A stretch of DNA of 64,000 nt from CAYMPH01 sp964529415. Its GTDB lineage: Bacteria; Spirochaetota; UBA4802; UBA5550. Below the pieces are notes generated by a model that saw only the letters and a program-made list of their open reading frames with translations, was not told where the DNA came from and made no database searches. Both the position numbers and the translations under genes were made by a program. Each line of letters opens with the position of its first letter. The stretch's first letter is position 1. Below are positions 1-9,175 of the stretch, one piece after another. The stretch covers positions 186,001 through 250,000 of the forward strand of contig CAZGWD010000002.1 of assembly GCA_964529415.1 (NCBI GenBank). The letters are read 5' to 3'.

Positions 1-1667
1 ACTACTTCTTGATTTTGAGGACATATTACTTCACATATTACTGCATTAGGATGATTAAGAACTTTTTCAATTATGCTATCTAACTTTTTTGATTTATCTA
101 CGTAATAATATTTAATTCCAAATGCTTTTGCAATCTTTTTTAAACTGGGAAAAGACAATCCGCTTTTTTCATCCGTCCCTATAAACCTATTATCAAAAAA
201 TTTAATCTGTGTTGTTCTAATAGAAAGATAACCATTATTATTCCAGACAAAAATTTTAATTGGTAATTTATTATAGACTATTGTTTGAAGCTCCTGCAGA
301 TTCATCTGAAATGATCCATCACCTGTTATCCCGATTACTTCTTTATTTTTTCTTGCTACACTGACACCTATACAAGCTGGAATTGTAAATCCCATCTCAG
401 CTTGACCGCCTGAAGTAATATATCTTTGATTATCTTTTAATTTTAATGCTTGAGATGTAACATAAAAAGCTGAACCTGCATCACTTACAACAACAGAGTC
501 AAATTTAAGATTTTTAGATAACTTATCAATAAAATAATACATATTAATTCCATTTTGATCTTCTTCGTATCCCGGTAAACAAATTGGCCAATTTGTTTTC
601 CATCTATTGCATGTTTCAATCCAACTCTTCATATCTTGAATTTCAATATTTTTAATTAAGGCAAAAAACTTTTCTAATGAAGCATTAATAATAAAATCAA
701 TTCTTGAACTACTTTTCTTATGTTCATACGGGTCTATATCTACAGCAATTACTTTTGCTTCTCTTGCAAACTGTCCTGGATCGTAACCGGTCATTGCAAC
801 TGGCAGTCGTGTTCCAAGCGCTATAACCAAATCTGAATTCTGAAGGGCAAAATTGCCTGCTCTGTCACCTTTTATTCCAATTCGTCCTATATTTAATTTA
901 TGATTACTTGGTAATAAATCTATTGCTAGATAAGAAGTCACAAATGGAATATTATATTTTTCAATAAACGATTTAAAATTATTAATAGATGAAGAAAGCC
1001 TAATGCCATTTCCAGCTATAATAATTGGACGTTTAGCATTCATTAATAAATTTTCTATAAATCTAAGTTCCTCCGCAAAAGGTTCTTCTTTATAATCTTT
1101 AATTATTTCATCTTGATCAAAATTTTTTAAATTCATTTCATCAATCATTGAACCTTGAATATCCATTGGAACATCGATCCAAACTGGCCCAGGACGCCCA
1201 TGTGTTGCAAGGTATACTGCTTTTTCCAAATGATATAAAATATCATTTGGGTTATCTATTGTTACTGCATATTTGGTTAATGATGAAACAATCGGTATAA
1301 TATTTGCTTCCTGCACTCCAACCTGTCTTAATGGAAGATTAGCATAACCAATAGAATCTTTTCTTTTAACTTGACCAGAAATAAAAATACACGGTAAATT
1401 ATCCTGCCAGGCATCCAATAAGCCGGTAATTGTATTTGTACTTCCACAACCTGTTGTTGCATATACCACTGCACAACTATTTTTATATTTTGAATAACCT
1501 ACAGCAGCCATCGCACTTGCTTGTTCATGATGATTGCAGATTGCATTAATATTTTTATTTATAGCTACTCCGTCATTTAAAAACATGGCTCCACCACCAG
1601 TAACCATAAAAACATCATTTATACCCAGATTTTCTATATATTTTGAAATATAATCCGCAACTCGCAT
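1..1667 (-). CDS. Acetolactate-synthase-like ThDP enzyme, partial (3' end off window)
   Basis: Thiamine-diphosphate enzyme of the acetolactate synthase/pyruvate oxidase family. The frame is open from the ATG at 1667 to the window edge (about 555 codons), so only a short C-terminus is missing. The catalytic glutamate is E48 in CNHHEQAS. The ThDP/Mg motif is GDGS at residues 449-452, followed by an NNNGY stretch. It follows rfbFGH and an aminotransferase in the same minus-strand run. Family knowledge: YerE-type homologues in O-antigen loci add a two-carbon unit from pyruvate to CDP-3,6-dideoxy-4-ketohexose to make yersiniose. That role is inferred from context only, and a carboligase with another acceptor is equally possible. 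The gene looks more AT-rich than the rfb genes. The family is secure; the substrate is not. Confidence 0.85.
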   Translation of the reverse strand, partial: MRVADYISKYIENLGINDVFMVTGGGAMFLNDGVAINKNINAICNHHEQASAMAAVGYSKYKNSCAVVYATTGCGSTNTITGLLDAWQDNLPCIFISGQVKRKDSIGYANLPLRQVGVQEANIIPIVSSLTKYAVTIDNPNDILYHLEKAVYLATHGRPGPVWIDVPMDIQGSMIDEMNLKNFDQDEIIKDYKEEPFAEELRFIENLLMNAKRPIIIAGNGIRLSSSINNFKSFIEKYNIPFVTSYLAIDLLPSNHKLNIGRIGIKGDRAGNFALQNSDLVIALGTRLPVAMTGYDPGQFAREAKVIAVDIDPYEHKKSSSRIDFIINASLEKFFALIKNIEIQDMKSWIETCNRWKTNWPICLPGYEEDQNGINMYYFIDKLSKNLKFDSVVVSDAGSAFYVTSQALKLKDNQRYITSGGQAEMGFTIPACIGVSVARKNKEVIGITGDGSFQMNLQELQTIVYNKLPIKIFVWNNNGYLSIRTTQIKFFDNRFIGTDEKSGLSFPSLKKIAKAFGIKYYYVDKSKKLDSIIEKVLNHPNAVICEVICPQNQEV

Positions 1668-1690
1668 TAATAATTACCCCAAATAATTTT

Positions 1691-2866
1691 TTAAAGACTT
1701 TCGATTGTATCTTTTATTCTCTTTAACCCTTCAATAATTCTTTCTTCAGAAGTTGCACAGGATAATCTAACATAACCTTGTCCAAAATTACCGAAATTCG
1801 AACCCGGCAATAATGCTACTCTTGCTTTCTCAATCATTATATCAGCAAATTCTTCACTGGACAATCCAGTTTTTTTAATATTTGGAAAAACATAAAAAGT
1901 TCCTCCCGGTTTCAAGCATGAAATTCCTTTTATTTTATTCAATCCCTCAACCATAATATCTCTTCTTTTTTTATATTCCTGCATCATTTTTCTTGCATCA
2001 GATTGATCTCCAATAATAGCTTCAATACCAGCTCTTTGAATAAATGGTGAAACACAGGATGAAGTTGTCTGCAGCAATAATGCCATTTTATCAATAACAT
2101 CTTCAGGTGCTATAGCAACACCCAATCTCCAGCCAGTCATAGCAAATGCTTTACTAAAGCCATTTGCAACTATTGTTCTTTTTTTACAGGAATCAAAACT
2201 TCCGGGACTTTTAAAACCAATATTGTCATCGAAAATCATTCTAACATATATTTCATCACTATATAGATATAAATCAAATTCTTCCGCGATCTCTGCAACC
2301 TCGTTTATTTCTTTCTGTGTCATTAAAGCTCCAGTTGGATTTTGTGGTGAATTAATAATAATCATCCTAGTCTTTTTTGTTATAGACTTTCTAATATCAT
2401 CCGGATTCATTCTAAATGAATTTTCTTCTCTTAATGGAACCCGAACTGGAACAGCTCCGCAAAAATTAATTACTGAATAATATGTTGGAAATCCCGGATC
2501 AGGAACAATAATTTCATCACCAGAATTGACTAAGCAGCTTACTGCGTAATAAATTAATATATTTGCTCCCGGTGTAACCAATACTTGTTCAACAGATGGG
2601 CGAAATCCTCGAGACTTTGAAGTAGTTTCAGAAATTAATTCTCTAAAATCGTACAATCCATAAGAGCTGGTATAATGTGTTTCACTTTTATTGATTGAAT
2701 CAATTGCTGCACATTTAATATTTGCCGGTGTATCAAAATCCGGATCTCCTATCTCAAAATGAACAAAATCAATACCCTGCCTTTCCAGTTCTTGAACTTT
2801 GGCAAGAACCTTAAACATTGGCTGGCCTTCTAATTTATATGCTGAATCAGATAATCTGTATAGCAT
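1691..2866 (-). CDS. PLP-dependent class I/II aminotransferase
   Basis: Fold-type I aminotransferase of the AspC-like group, 391 aa, the usual length. Visible landmarks are N176-P-T-G, D204 and Y207 (cofactor contacts), the Schiff-base lysine K239 in SKAFAMTGWRLG, and a C-terminal YVRLS arginine that binds a substrate carboxylate. The ATG at 2866 has a GGAGA ribosome site. It sits between rfbH and the ThDP enzyme in one operon. An amino-acid donor is likely for this fold, but the acceptor is unknown. It could act on a product of the neighbouring ThDP enzyme or supply a keto acid to it. The catalytic residues look complete, unlike those of the two DegT-fold proteins in the same locus. Confidence 0.85.
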   Translation of the reverse strand: MLYRLSDSAYKLEGQPMFKVLAKVQELERQGIDFVHFEIGDPDFDTPANIKCAAIDSINKSETHYTSSYGLYDFRELISETTSKSRGFRPSVEQVLVTPGANILIYYAVSCLVNSGDEIIVPDPGFPTYYSVINFCGAVPVRVPLREENSFRMNPDDIRKSITKKTRMIIINSPQNPTGALMTQKEINEVAEIAEEFDLYLYSDEIYVRMIFDDNIGFKSPGSFDSCKKRTIVANGFSKAFAMTGWRLGVAIAPEDVIDKMALLLQTTSSCVSPFIQRAGIEAIIGDQSDARKMMQEYKKRRDIMVEGLNKIKGISCLKPGGTFYVFPNIKKTGLSSEEFADIMIEKARVALLPGSNFGNFGQGYVRLSCATSEERIIEGLKRIKDTIESL

Positions 2867-2902
2867 TATAATTCTCCAAATTTATTAAAAACTAAATTAT
2901 TT

Positions 2903-4237
2903 TCAAAATTGACTTTTAATAAACTCATACACTTTCCCAATCATATAATCAATCTTCTCATCAGTCATTCCAGGATATACCCCAACCCAGAAACTATCAT
3001 TCATAATTTTATCTGTATTTTTAAGATCTTCCGCAATCCTGAAATCTTTATCCAATATCAATTCATTAAAACAAGGATGCCTTGTTATATTTCCTGCAAA
3101 TAAATTCCTTGTCTGAATATTGTTATTTTCAAGATATTCAACAATATCATTTCGTGAAAACTTCACTCCATCTTTTAATGTTATCAGAAAGCCGAACCAG
3201 CTCGGATCACTTCCAGGAGTTGCTTCGGGCAGAATAAAATATTTATCCAGATCTTTCAAACCGGCAAATAGTTTTTTAAAGTTTTCTTTACGTCTGCTTG
3301 TAAAACCATCCAACTTTTCAAGCTGAGCACATCCGATAGCAGCCTGCATATCAGTTGCTTTCAAATTATAACCGAAATGACTGTAAACATATTTATGATC
3401 GTATCCAAACGGAAGTGAACCGTATTGACCCGAGAAACGGTTATTACATGTATTATCCCTGCCGCTGTCGCACCAGCAGTCCCTTCCCCAGTCTCTTATA
3501 GATAAAATTATTTTCTTCAGCAGAGGATTGCCGGTATAAACTGCGCCCCCTTCACCCATAGTCATATGATGCGGCGGATAAAAACTGCTGGTTCCTATAT
3601 CCCCCCATGTTCCTGTAAGCTTTCCTTTATACCTTGAACCAAGCGCATCGCAATTGTCTTCGATTAGCCATAAATTATATTTTCCGCAAAATGATTTAAC
3701 TTTATCAATATCAAATGGATTACCGAGAGTATGTGCTATCATTACAGCTTTTGTTTTTTCTGAACAGGCTGATTCAAGCTGATTAACATCTATATTAAAT
3801 GTATTCAAATCAACATCAACAAAAACAGGAACTGCTCCGTATTGTATAATCGGTGCTACTGTAGTCGGGAATCCTGCAGCAACAGTAATTATTTCATTAC
3901 CTCGCCTTATCTGTCTTTCTTTTAAAAGCGGTGATGTCAATGCCATAAATGCAAGCAGGTTCGCAGACGATCCGGAATTTACCAGATATGCAAACTTCAC
4001 TCCAAGATATTCCGCAAAATTCTTTTCAAATAATGCCGACCATTTTCCGTATGTGAGCCAGAAGTCAAGTGAGGAATCGACAAGATTCATCACTTCTTTT
4101 TCATCATAAACACGACCGGCATAATTAATACGGGATTTCATGGGCTCAAAAATAAAATTTTCTTCTTCAGAATATGAATTATAAAATTCCTTTACTTTTT
4201 CAATAATTTCAGCTTTTATATCTTCACTTTTTCTCAT
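2903..4237 (-). CDS. rfbH: CDP-4-dehydro-6-deoxyglucose 3-dehydrase (E1)
   Basis: PMP-dependent [2Fe-2S] enzyme that removes the C3 hydroxyl of CDP-4-keto-6-deoxyglucose on the way to CDP-3,6-dideoxyhexoses; 444 aa, full length. The usual PLP lysine is replaced by histidine (H224 in PPHHMTMGEGG), which makes it a dehydrase rather than a transaminase. The family iron-sulfur pattern C-X57-C-X1-C-X7-C is exact: C196, C254, C256, C264. Its start overlaps the end of rfbG by 14 bases, with an AGGT ribosome site inside rfbG. The reductase that normally reloads its electrons (E3, RfbI/AscD type) is not visible in the window, so it must lie beyond the edge or be replaced. Confidence 0.95.
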   Translation of the reverse strand: MRKSEDIKAEIIEKVKEFYNSYSEEENFIFEPMKSRINYAGRVYDEKEVMNLVDSSLDFWLTYGKWSALFEKNFAEYLGVKFAYLVNSGSSANLLAFMALTSPLLKERQIRRGNEIITVAAGFPTTVAPIIQYGAVPVFVDVDLNTFNIDVNQLESACSEKTKAVMIAHTLGNPFDIDKVKSFCGKYNLWLIEDNCDALGSRYKGKLTGTWGDIGTSSFYPPHHMTMGEGGAVYTGNPLLKKIILSIRDWGRDCWCDSGRDNTCNNRFSGQYGSLPFGYDHKYVYSHFGYNLKATDMQAAIGCAQLEKLDGFTSRRKENFKKLFAGLKDLDKYFILPEATPGSDPSWFGFLITLKDGVKFSRNDIVEYLENNNIQTRNLFAGNITRHPCFNELILDKDFRIAEDLKNTDKIMNDSFWVGVYPGMTDEKIDYMIGKVYEFIKSQF

Positions 4238-5306
4238 TCATATATACCTTAACCTGATTCAGACATACATCATGTAAACTATTATTGCCTGATTTAAATT
4301 GTAAAGTCCATTCAATGATTTTTTCAAGGGCTGTATCAAGATTCCATTTAGGCTGCCATACAAGCTGCTTTTTTGCTTTTGAGCAATCCAGTTTTAAATA
4401 ATTTGCTTCGTGCGGATGATCGCCTTTATCAATTTCATAAGTCTGATTATTACCCCATAGTCTGCACATTTTTTCCACAATATACTCGACTGATTTTGCA
4501 TCGGAATCATCCGGGCCGAAATTCCATGATTCAGCAAATTTTATTCCTTCTTCATATAATGCTTTAGCAAGCAAAAGATAACCATTTAACGGTTCAAAAA
4601 TGTGCTGCCACGGCCTGATTGAATGAGGATTTCTAATTAAAACTTTTTCTTTATTTAAAAATGATTTTATTATATCCGGTATAAGTCTATCAGTTGCAAA
4701 GTCACCGCCGCCGATTACATTACCTGCTCTTACGGAAGCAAGTGCTACATTATGTTTTTTACCAAATTGTATTGGATTAAAAAAAGAATTTCTATATGAA
4801 GAAGTTACGAGTTCAGAGCAGGCTTTACTGTTTGAATACGGATCGTATCCGCCAAGTGGTTCATTTTCCCTGTAACCCCAAATCCATTCTTTGTTTTCAT
4901 AGCATTTATCCGTAGTTACATTTACAACTGCTCTAACTGTTTCGCAATTCCTTACTGCTTCCAGAAGATTCACGGTTCCCATAACATTAATTTCATAAGT
5001 TTCAACCGGTATAATATATGAATTCCTCACCAGCGGTTGTGCAGCCATATGAATTACTATTTCAGGTTTTGCTTTTTTAATTTCTTCTGAAAGTTTTTTT
5101 AAATCACGTATATCGGCAATTATTGATTTTATTGACTTTTCTATACCTGAAAGATTGTATAGACTCGGATTAGTTGGCGGCTCGAGAGCATAACCAGTTA
5201 CATCAGCACCAAATGATGCAAGCCAGATAGAAAGCCATGAACCTTTGAAACCGGTATGACCAGTAATTAAAACTTTTTTTCCATACCAGAATTGACTATC
5301 AATCAT
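4224..5306 (-). CDS. rfbG: CDP-glucose 4,6-dehydratase
   Basis: Short-chain dehydrogenase-fold enzyme converting CDP-glucose to CDP-4-keto-6-deoxyglucose, the substrate of RfbH. The NAD motif TGHTGFKG is at residues 15-22, the catalytic TDK at 132-134, and YSNSK gives Y157 and K161. The frame extends 19 codons further upstream into rfbF. The ATG at 5306 is preferred because it lies one base after the rfbF stop and gives the normal N-terminus of this family (360 aa). It is cotranscribed with rfbF and rfbH and overlaps rfbH by 14 bases. Confidence 0.95.
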   Translation of the reverse strand: MIDSQFWYGKKVLITGHTGFKGSWLSIWLASFGADVTGYALEPPTNPSLYNLSGIEKSIKSIIADIRDLKKLSEEIKKAKPEIVIHMAAQPLVRNSYIIPVETYEINVMGTVNLLEAVRNCETVRAVVNVTTDKCYENKEWIWGYRENEPLGGYDPYSNSKACSELVTSSYRNSFFNPIQFGKKHNVALASVRAGNVIGGGDFATDRLIPDIIKSFLNKEKVLIRNPHSIRPWQHIFEPLNGYLLLAKALYEEGIKFAESWNFGPDDSDAKSVEYIVEKMCRLWGNNQTYEIDKGDHPHEANYLKLDCSKAKKQLVWQPKWNLDTALEKIIEWTLQFKSGNNSLHDVCLNQVKVYMNEKK

Positions 5307-5307
5307 A

Positions 5308-6084
5308 TTATTCCCATACTTTCCAAGGAGCAGAGCCGGAACGCCATAATTGCTCAAGGTCATTTTTATCTCTCAACGTATCCATAGGCTTCCAGAAACC
5401 TTTATGTTTATAAGCATTGAGTTCACCATCTGCTGCAAGTGATTCCAACGGTTCATTTTCCCAGATTGTGCTATCATCAGATTTAATATAATCGAATATT
5501 CCTGGTTCTAAAACAAAAAAGCCTCCATTTATCCAAAGTCCATCACCCTTTGGTTTCTCGATAAACGAAGTAACAAAGTTTTTACTATTAATTTCCAATG
5601 CTCCGAATCTGCCAGTTGGCTGTATAGATGTTAAGGTTGCTAATTTTTTATGCCCATTATGAAATTCAACCAATGAAGAAATATCAATATCTGCAACACC
5701 ATCTCCGTAAGTCATCATAAATGTTTCATTTCCGATAAACTTCTGTATTCTTTTTAACCTTCCGCCGGTCATGGTATTTAATCCTGTATCAATCAGAGTT
5801 ATTTTCCATGGCTCTGATTTCGATTGGAGAAATTCCATCGAATTATTTGAAAGGTCAATAGAAACATCAGTCTGATGCATATAATAGTGCGAGAAATATT
5901 CCTTTATAAAATAACCTTTATACCCCAGACAGACAATGAATTCATTAAAGCCATAATGAGAATAGATTTTCATTATATGCCAAAGAATAGGCTTGCCTCC
6001 GATTTCAACCATAGGTTTCGGTTTAAAATCTGATTCTTCGCTTATCCTGGTTCCCATACCGCCTGCAAGCAATACAACTTTCAT
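5308..6084 (-). CDS. rfbF: Glucose-1-phosphate cytidylyltransferase
   Basis: Makes CDP-glucose from CTP and glucose-1-phosphate, the entry step to CDP-3,6-dideoxy sugars. It is 258 aa, the family length. The N-terminal nucleotidyltransferase signature LAGGMGTR (residues 6-13) is followed by KPKPMVEIGGKPILWH. Its ATG overlaps the stop of the upstream GT10 gene (ATGA, 6081-6084), and its stop is one base from the start of rfbG, so the pathway genes look translationally coupled. Confidence 0.95.
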   Translation of the reverse strand: MKVVLLAGGMGTRISEESDFKPKPMVEIGGKPILWHIMKIYSHYGFNEFIVCLGYKGYFIKEYFSHYYMHQTDVSIDLSNNSMEFLQSKSEPWKITLIDTGLNTMTGGRLKRIQKFIGNETFMMTYGDGVADIDISSLVEFHNGHKKLATLTSIQPTGRFGALEINSKNFVTSFIEKPKGDGLWINGGFFVLEPGIFDYIKSDDSTIWENEPLESLAADGELNAYKHKGFWKPMDTLRDKNDLEQLWRSGSAPWKVWE

Positions 6085-7142
6085 AAATGATCCCCTTTTA
6101 TATCCTTTAATACTTCACTGATAATTGTATCAGCGTAGTATTCTGCTGAAAATTTATAAGCCTGTTCACTTTTTAAAAATTTTTTTATATTTTCTATATA
6201 TAGTTGATATTCATCAGCAGGCATATTTTTAATAAAATTATAAAGCTCATCATATGATGCAAAAAGTCTTTTATCTATAAAAGTATTCTGCGGTATATGA
6301 TTTGTTATATTCGGTGCACCCAGATAAACAGGAACAGTTCCAGCCAGGAAGCAATCGAATATCTTTTCTGTAATATATCCTGGTACATCTGCAACATTTT
6401 CATAACAGATATTAAACCTGTATTCTCGCAATTTTGGTAATTTTACTGCAAGCATACCTTTATATAAATTTATTCTTTTTCTAAACAGAGTGTTTAGAAA
6501 AAGTTTGTCAAGAATGTTGAATAATTTTAACGGGATATGAAGAATATTGAAAATTCTTTTAACATAATAATAAGACCTGCTGTCTTCCTCCCAGCCGATA
6601 CCGAATAGATCCATATCCTCAGGGTGATTTTTTACAAAATAATCTATTACTTTTTTCCGCTCTGAATACAGTTCAGACGGATGGGAAGATAGTTTATTAT
6701 TTGCAACAATGCTAGCCAGTTTATTTTTTTCATGATACTCAAGATTTTTTAATGGTTTTAACAAAAAGGCATAATTTATTTTTATTATTTTTTTATTATC
6801 AATGAGCTTATCATACCAGGTAAAAATTTTATCAAAACAGTTGTATAAATCCGTATTGAAATTTCTCGGCAATACGGCTATACTCTCCATTGCAATTAAA
6901 TAAAACTTCTGACCTGTTTTTTTTTGTGGAATATTTTCAGGCATATCACTGAAAAAAACAATCTCAGAATCTGCAATTGGTGATATATCTGAAGTATTTA
7001 AATCAATTCTGTTTTTTAAAAAAGTTTTTCTAAGCAAATAAGCCGAATAAGCATAATTATCTCTATTTGTAATAGGATCATTTAGATCAAACAATCTGTT
7101 ATTCTGGTAAAATTCCGGCACAACAATTGATGCTGCAGTCAT
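6081..7142 (-). CDS. Glycosyltransferase family 10 (fucosyltransferase-like)
   Basis: Glycosyltransferase with the GT10 acceptor/donor signature near residues 247-275: YENVADVPGYITEKIFDCF, then AGTVPVYLG. The family transfers fucose from GDP-fucose, so the GDP-mannose 4,6-dehydratase at 19.1 kb could support the donor pool, although no GDP-fucose synthase is visible here. Nine upstream in-frame codons run into the preceding epimerase gene. The ATG at 7142, one base past that gene's stop, is the better start (353 aa). No signal peptide is seen, which fits a cytoplasmic enzyme working before ABC export. Confidence 0.85.
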   Translation of the reverse strand: MTAASIVVPEFYQNNRLFDLNDPITNRDNYAYSAYLLRKTFLKNRIDLNTSDISPIADSEIVFFSDMPENIPQKKTGQKFYLIAMESIAVLPRNFNTDLYNCFDKIFTWYDKLIDNKKIIKINYAFLLKPLKNLEYHEKNKLASIVANNKLSSHPSELYSERKKVIDYFVKNHPEDMDLFGIGWEEDSRSYYYVKRIFNILHIPLKLFNILDKLFLNTLFRKRINLYKGMLAVKLPKLREYRFNICYENVADVPGYITEKIFDCFLAGTVPVYLGAPNITNHIPQNTFIDKRLFASYDELYNFIKNMPADEYQLYIENIKKFLKSEQAYKFSAEYYADTIISEVLKDIKGDHL

Positions 7143-7143
7143 T

Positions 7144-8205
7144 TCAGAACCTTGAAGCCATTGAAGCATGCATCTGATTTAAAATATCATTCAGGTTATA
7201 TTTATAATTCCATGATGGATAATGTTTTTTAAATTTACTCACATCACTTATCCACCAGATATGATCTCCGCTTCTGTTTCCGTCAGTATATTTATAATTA
7301 AATTTTTTGCCTGATATCTCTTCACATTTTGTAATTGCTTCCAGAACAGAACAGTTTGAGAATCTTGAACCACCCGCATTATAGGCTTCACCGGTTCTCG
7401 GATTCTGATAATAATGCCAGAACATATTTACCAGGTCATAAGAATGAATATTATCCCTTACCTGCTTTCCTTTATAACCGAAAATTGTATATTCTGTTCC
7501 GGTAATTGCACATTTCATCAGGTAGCTTAAAAAACCATGAAGCAAAGTCCCGCTGTGATTCGGCCCGGTTAAACACCCACCCCTGAATACGCCAGTTTTC
7601 ATATCAAAGTATTTACCGTATTCCTGAACAAGAACATCAGCTGCAACCTTGCTTGCCCCGAAGAGGGAATGTTTTGTATTATCTATACTCATACTTTCAT
7701 CAATGCCATATTTAAAGTACTGATGCTTGTCATCAATTTCCCATCTGCTTTCAAGTTCAACAAGGGGAAGATAATTCGGATTATCACCATAAACTTTGTT
7801 TGTTGACGTAAAAATAAATACTGCATCAGGTGCATATTTTCTGGCAGTTTCAAGCAATACAAGCGTCCCGTTTGCATTTACCGTGAAATCTTTATATGGA
7901 TCTTTTGCAGCCCAGTCATGACTCGGCTGAGCAGCTGAATGAATTATCAATTTAATATCCTTGTTATATTCATTGAAAAGTTTTTCAACTGCCTCAATGT
8001 CTCTAATATCAATATCATAATGTTTGTAATTGGAGATGCTCGAAATTAATCTGTTCTTATTCCAGATAGTTGAAGCATCGGAGCCGAAAAACTGCTCCCG
8101 CATATTATTGTCTATTCCTATTACCTGGTCAAATTTTTTACTGAAAAATTCGACTGCTTCACCGCCGATCAAACCAGCTGAACCGGTTATTATTACTGTA
8201 CTCAT
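7144..8205 (-). CDS. NAD-dependent sugar epimerase, CDP-paratose 2-epimerase (tyvelose) type
   Basis: Extended short-chain dehydrogenase, 353 aa. TGSAGLIGG at residues 7-15 binds the dinucleotide, and TSTNKVYGD (133-141) matches the RfbE/tyvelose epimerase subgroup. A GGSRFSN element near the C-terminal third also fits. The canonical catalytic YxxxK is FGASK here: F182 replaces the tyrosine while K186 is kept. The gene starts with a strong GGGGG ribosome site and precedes GT10-rfbF-rfbG-rfbH. A CDP-dideoxyhexose epimerase role is suggested by similarity and context, but paratose synthase (RfbS) is not in the window, so the substrate could be another nucleotide sugar. Confidence 0.75.
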   Translation of the reverse strand: MSTVIITGSAGLIGGEAVEFFSKKFDQVIGIDNNMREQFFGSDASTIWNKNRLISSISNYKHYDIDIRDIEAVEKLFNEYNKDIKLIIHSAAQPSHDWAAKDPYKDFTVNANGTLVLLETARKYAPDAVFIFTSTNKVYGDNPNYLPLVELESRWEIDDKHQYFKYGIDESMSIDNTKHSLFGASKVAADVLVQEYGKYFDMKTGVFRGGCLTGPNHSGTLLHGFLSYLMKCAITGTEYTIFGYKGKQVRDNIHSYDLVNMFWHYYQNPRTGEAYNAGGSRFSNCSVLEAITKCEEISGKKFNYKYTDGNRSGDHIWWISDVSKFKKHYPSWNYKYNLNDILNQMHASMASRF

Positions 8206-8223
8206 ATATCCCCCGAAATATTA

Positions 8224-9174
8224 TTAATTGTTAACGATCTTTTTAAAATAATCAATAGTCTTTATAAGTCCTTCTTCCAGCTTAATCTTCGGTTCCCATG
8301 CGAGAAGTTTTCCGGCTTTGCTGATATCAGGTTTCCTTTTTCTCGGATCATCCTGAGGCAAAGGTAAAAATTTTATTTCCGATTCAGCACCGGTTAATTT
8401 TTTAACCATTTTGGCTAATTCAAGTATTGTAAATTCTCCCGGATTACCCAGATTTACAGGGCCTGTTATTTTTTCATCAGAATCCATCATTTTTATAATG
8501 CCATCAACCAGATCATCAACATAACAAAACGAACGGGTTTGTGAACCATCACCATAAATAGTAAGATCTTCACCATTTAAAGCCTGAATGATCAGATTGC
8601 TTACCACCCGCCCATCTTCTGGGTGCATTTTAGGCCCGTAAGTATTAAAAATCCTTATTACCTTAATCCTGGTATTATATTTTCTGTGATAATCGAAAAA
8701 AAGGGTTTCAGCGCATCTTTTTCCTTCATCATAGCAGCTTCTAATACCGATCGGATTAACATTTCCCCAGTATTCCTCATTCTGGGGATGGACATCCGGA
8801 TCGCCATATACTTCACTCGTCGAGGCCTGCAGGATTCTTGCTCCGGTGCTGTTTGCAAGATTCAGCATGTTTATAGCACCGAATAAATTTGTCTCAAGCG
8901 TTCTTACTGGATTATTCTGGTAGTGAACCGGACTTGCGGGACAAGCCAGGTTAAAAATATAATCAACATCAATACTGTAATTAGAGACAACATCATGTCT
9001 TATAAATTCAAATCTGGGATTTTCAAAAAGATGAGAAATATTTTCTTTTGTTCCTGTAAATAAATTATCAAGGCAAATCACTTCAAATCCTTTTAACAAC
9101 AGACTGGCACAAAGATGCGACCCGATAAATCCGGCTCCTCCGGTTACCAATGCTTTTTTATTTCCATATGACAT
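8224..9174 (-). CDS. uxs: UDP-glucuronate decarboxylase (UDP-xylose synthase)
   Basis: Converts UDP-glucuronate to UDP-xylose with NAD. It is 316 aa, typical of bacterial Uxs. TGGAGFIGSH lies at residues 11-20, the serine motif STSEVYGDP follows position 118, and YDEGK gives Y148 and K152. The C-terminal half contains the family stretches GRVVSN and GDGSQTRSFCYVDDLV. The ATG follows the ugd stop by one base, so the two steps UDP-glucose to UDP-glucuronate to UDP-xylose are encoded together. Confidence 0.93.
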   Translation of the reverse strand: MSYGNKKALVTGGAGFIGSHLCASLLLKGFEVICLDNLFTGTKENISHLFENPRFEFIRHDVVSNYSIDVDYIFNLACPASPVHYQNNPVRTLETNLFGAINMLNLANSTGARILQASTSEVYGDPDVHPQNEEYWGNVNPIGIRSCYDEGKRCAETLFFDYHRKYNTRIKVIRIFNTYGPKMHPEDGRVVSNLIIQALNGEDLTIYGDGSQTRSFCYVDDLVDGIIKMMDSDEKITGPVNLGNPGEFTILELAKMVKKLTGAESEIKFLPLPQDDPRKRKPDISKAGKLLAWEPKIKLEEGLIKTIDYFKKIVNN

Positions 9175-9175
9175 T

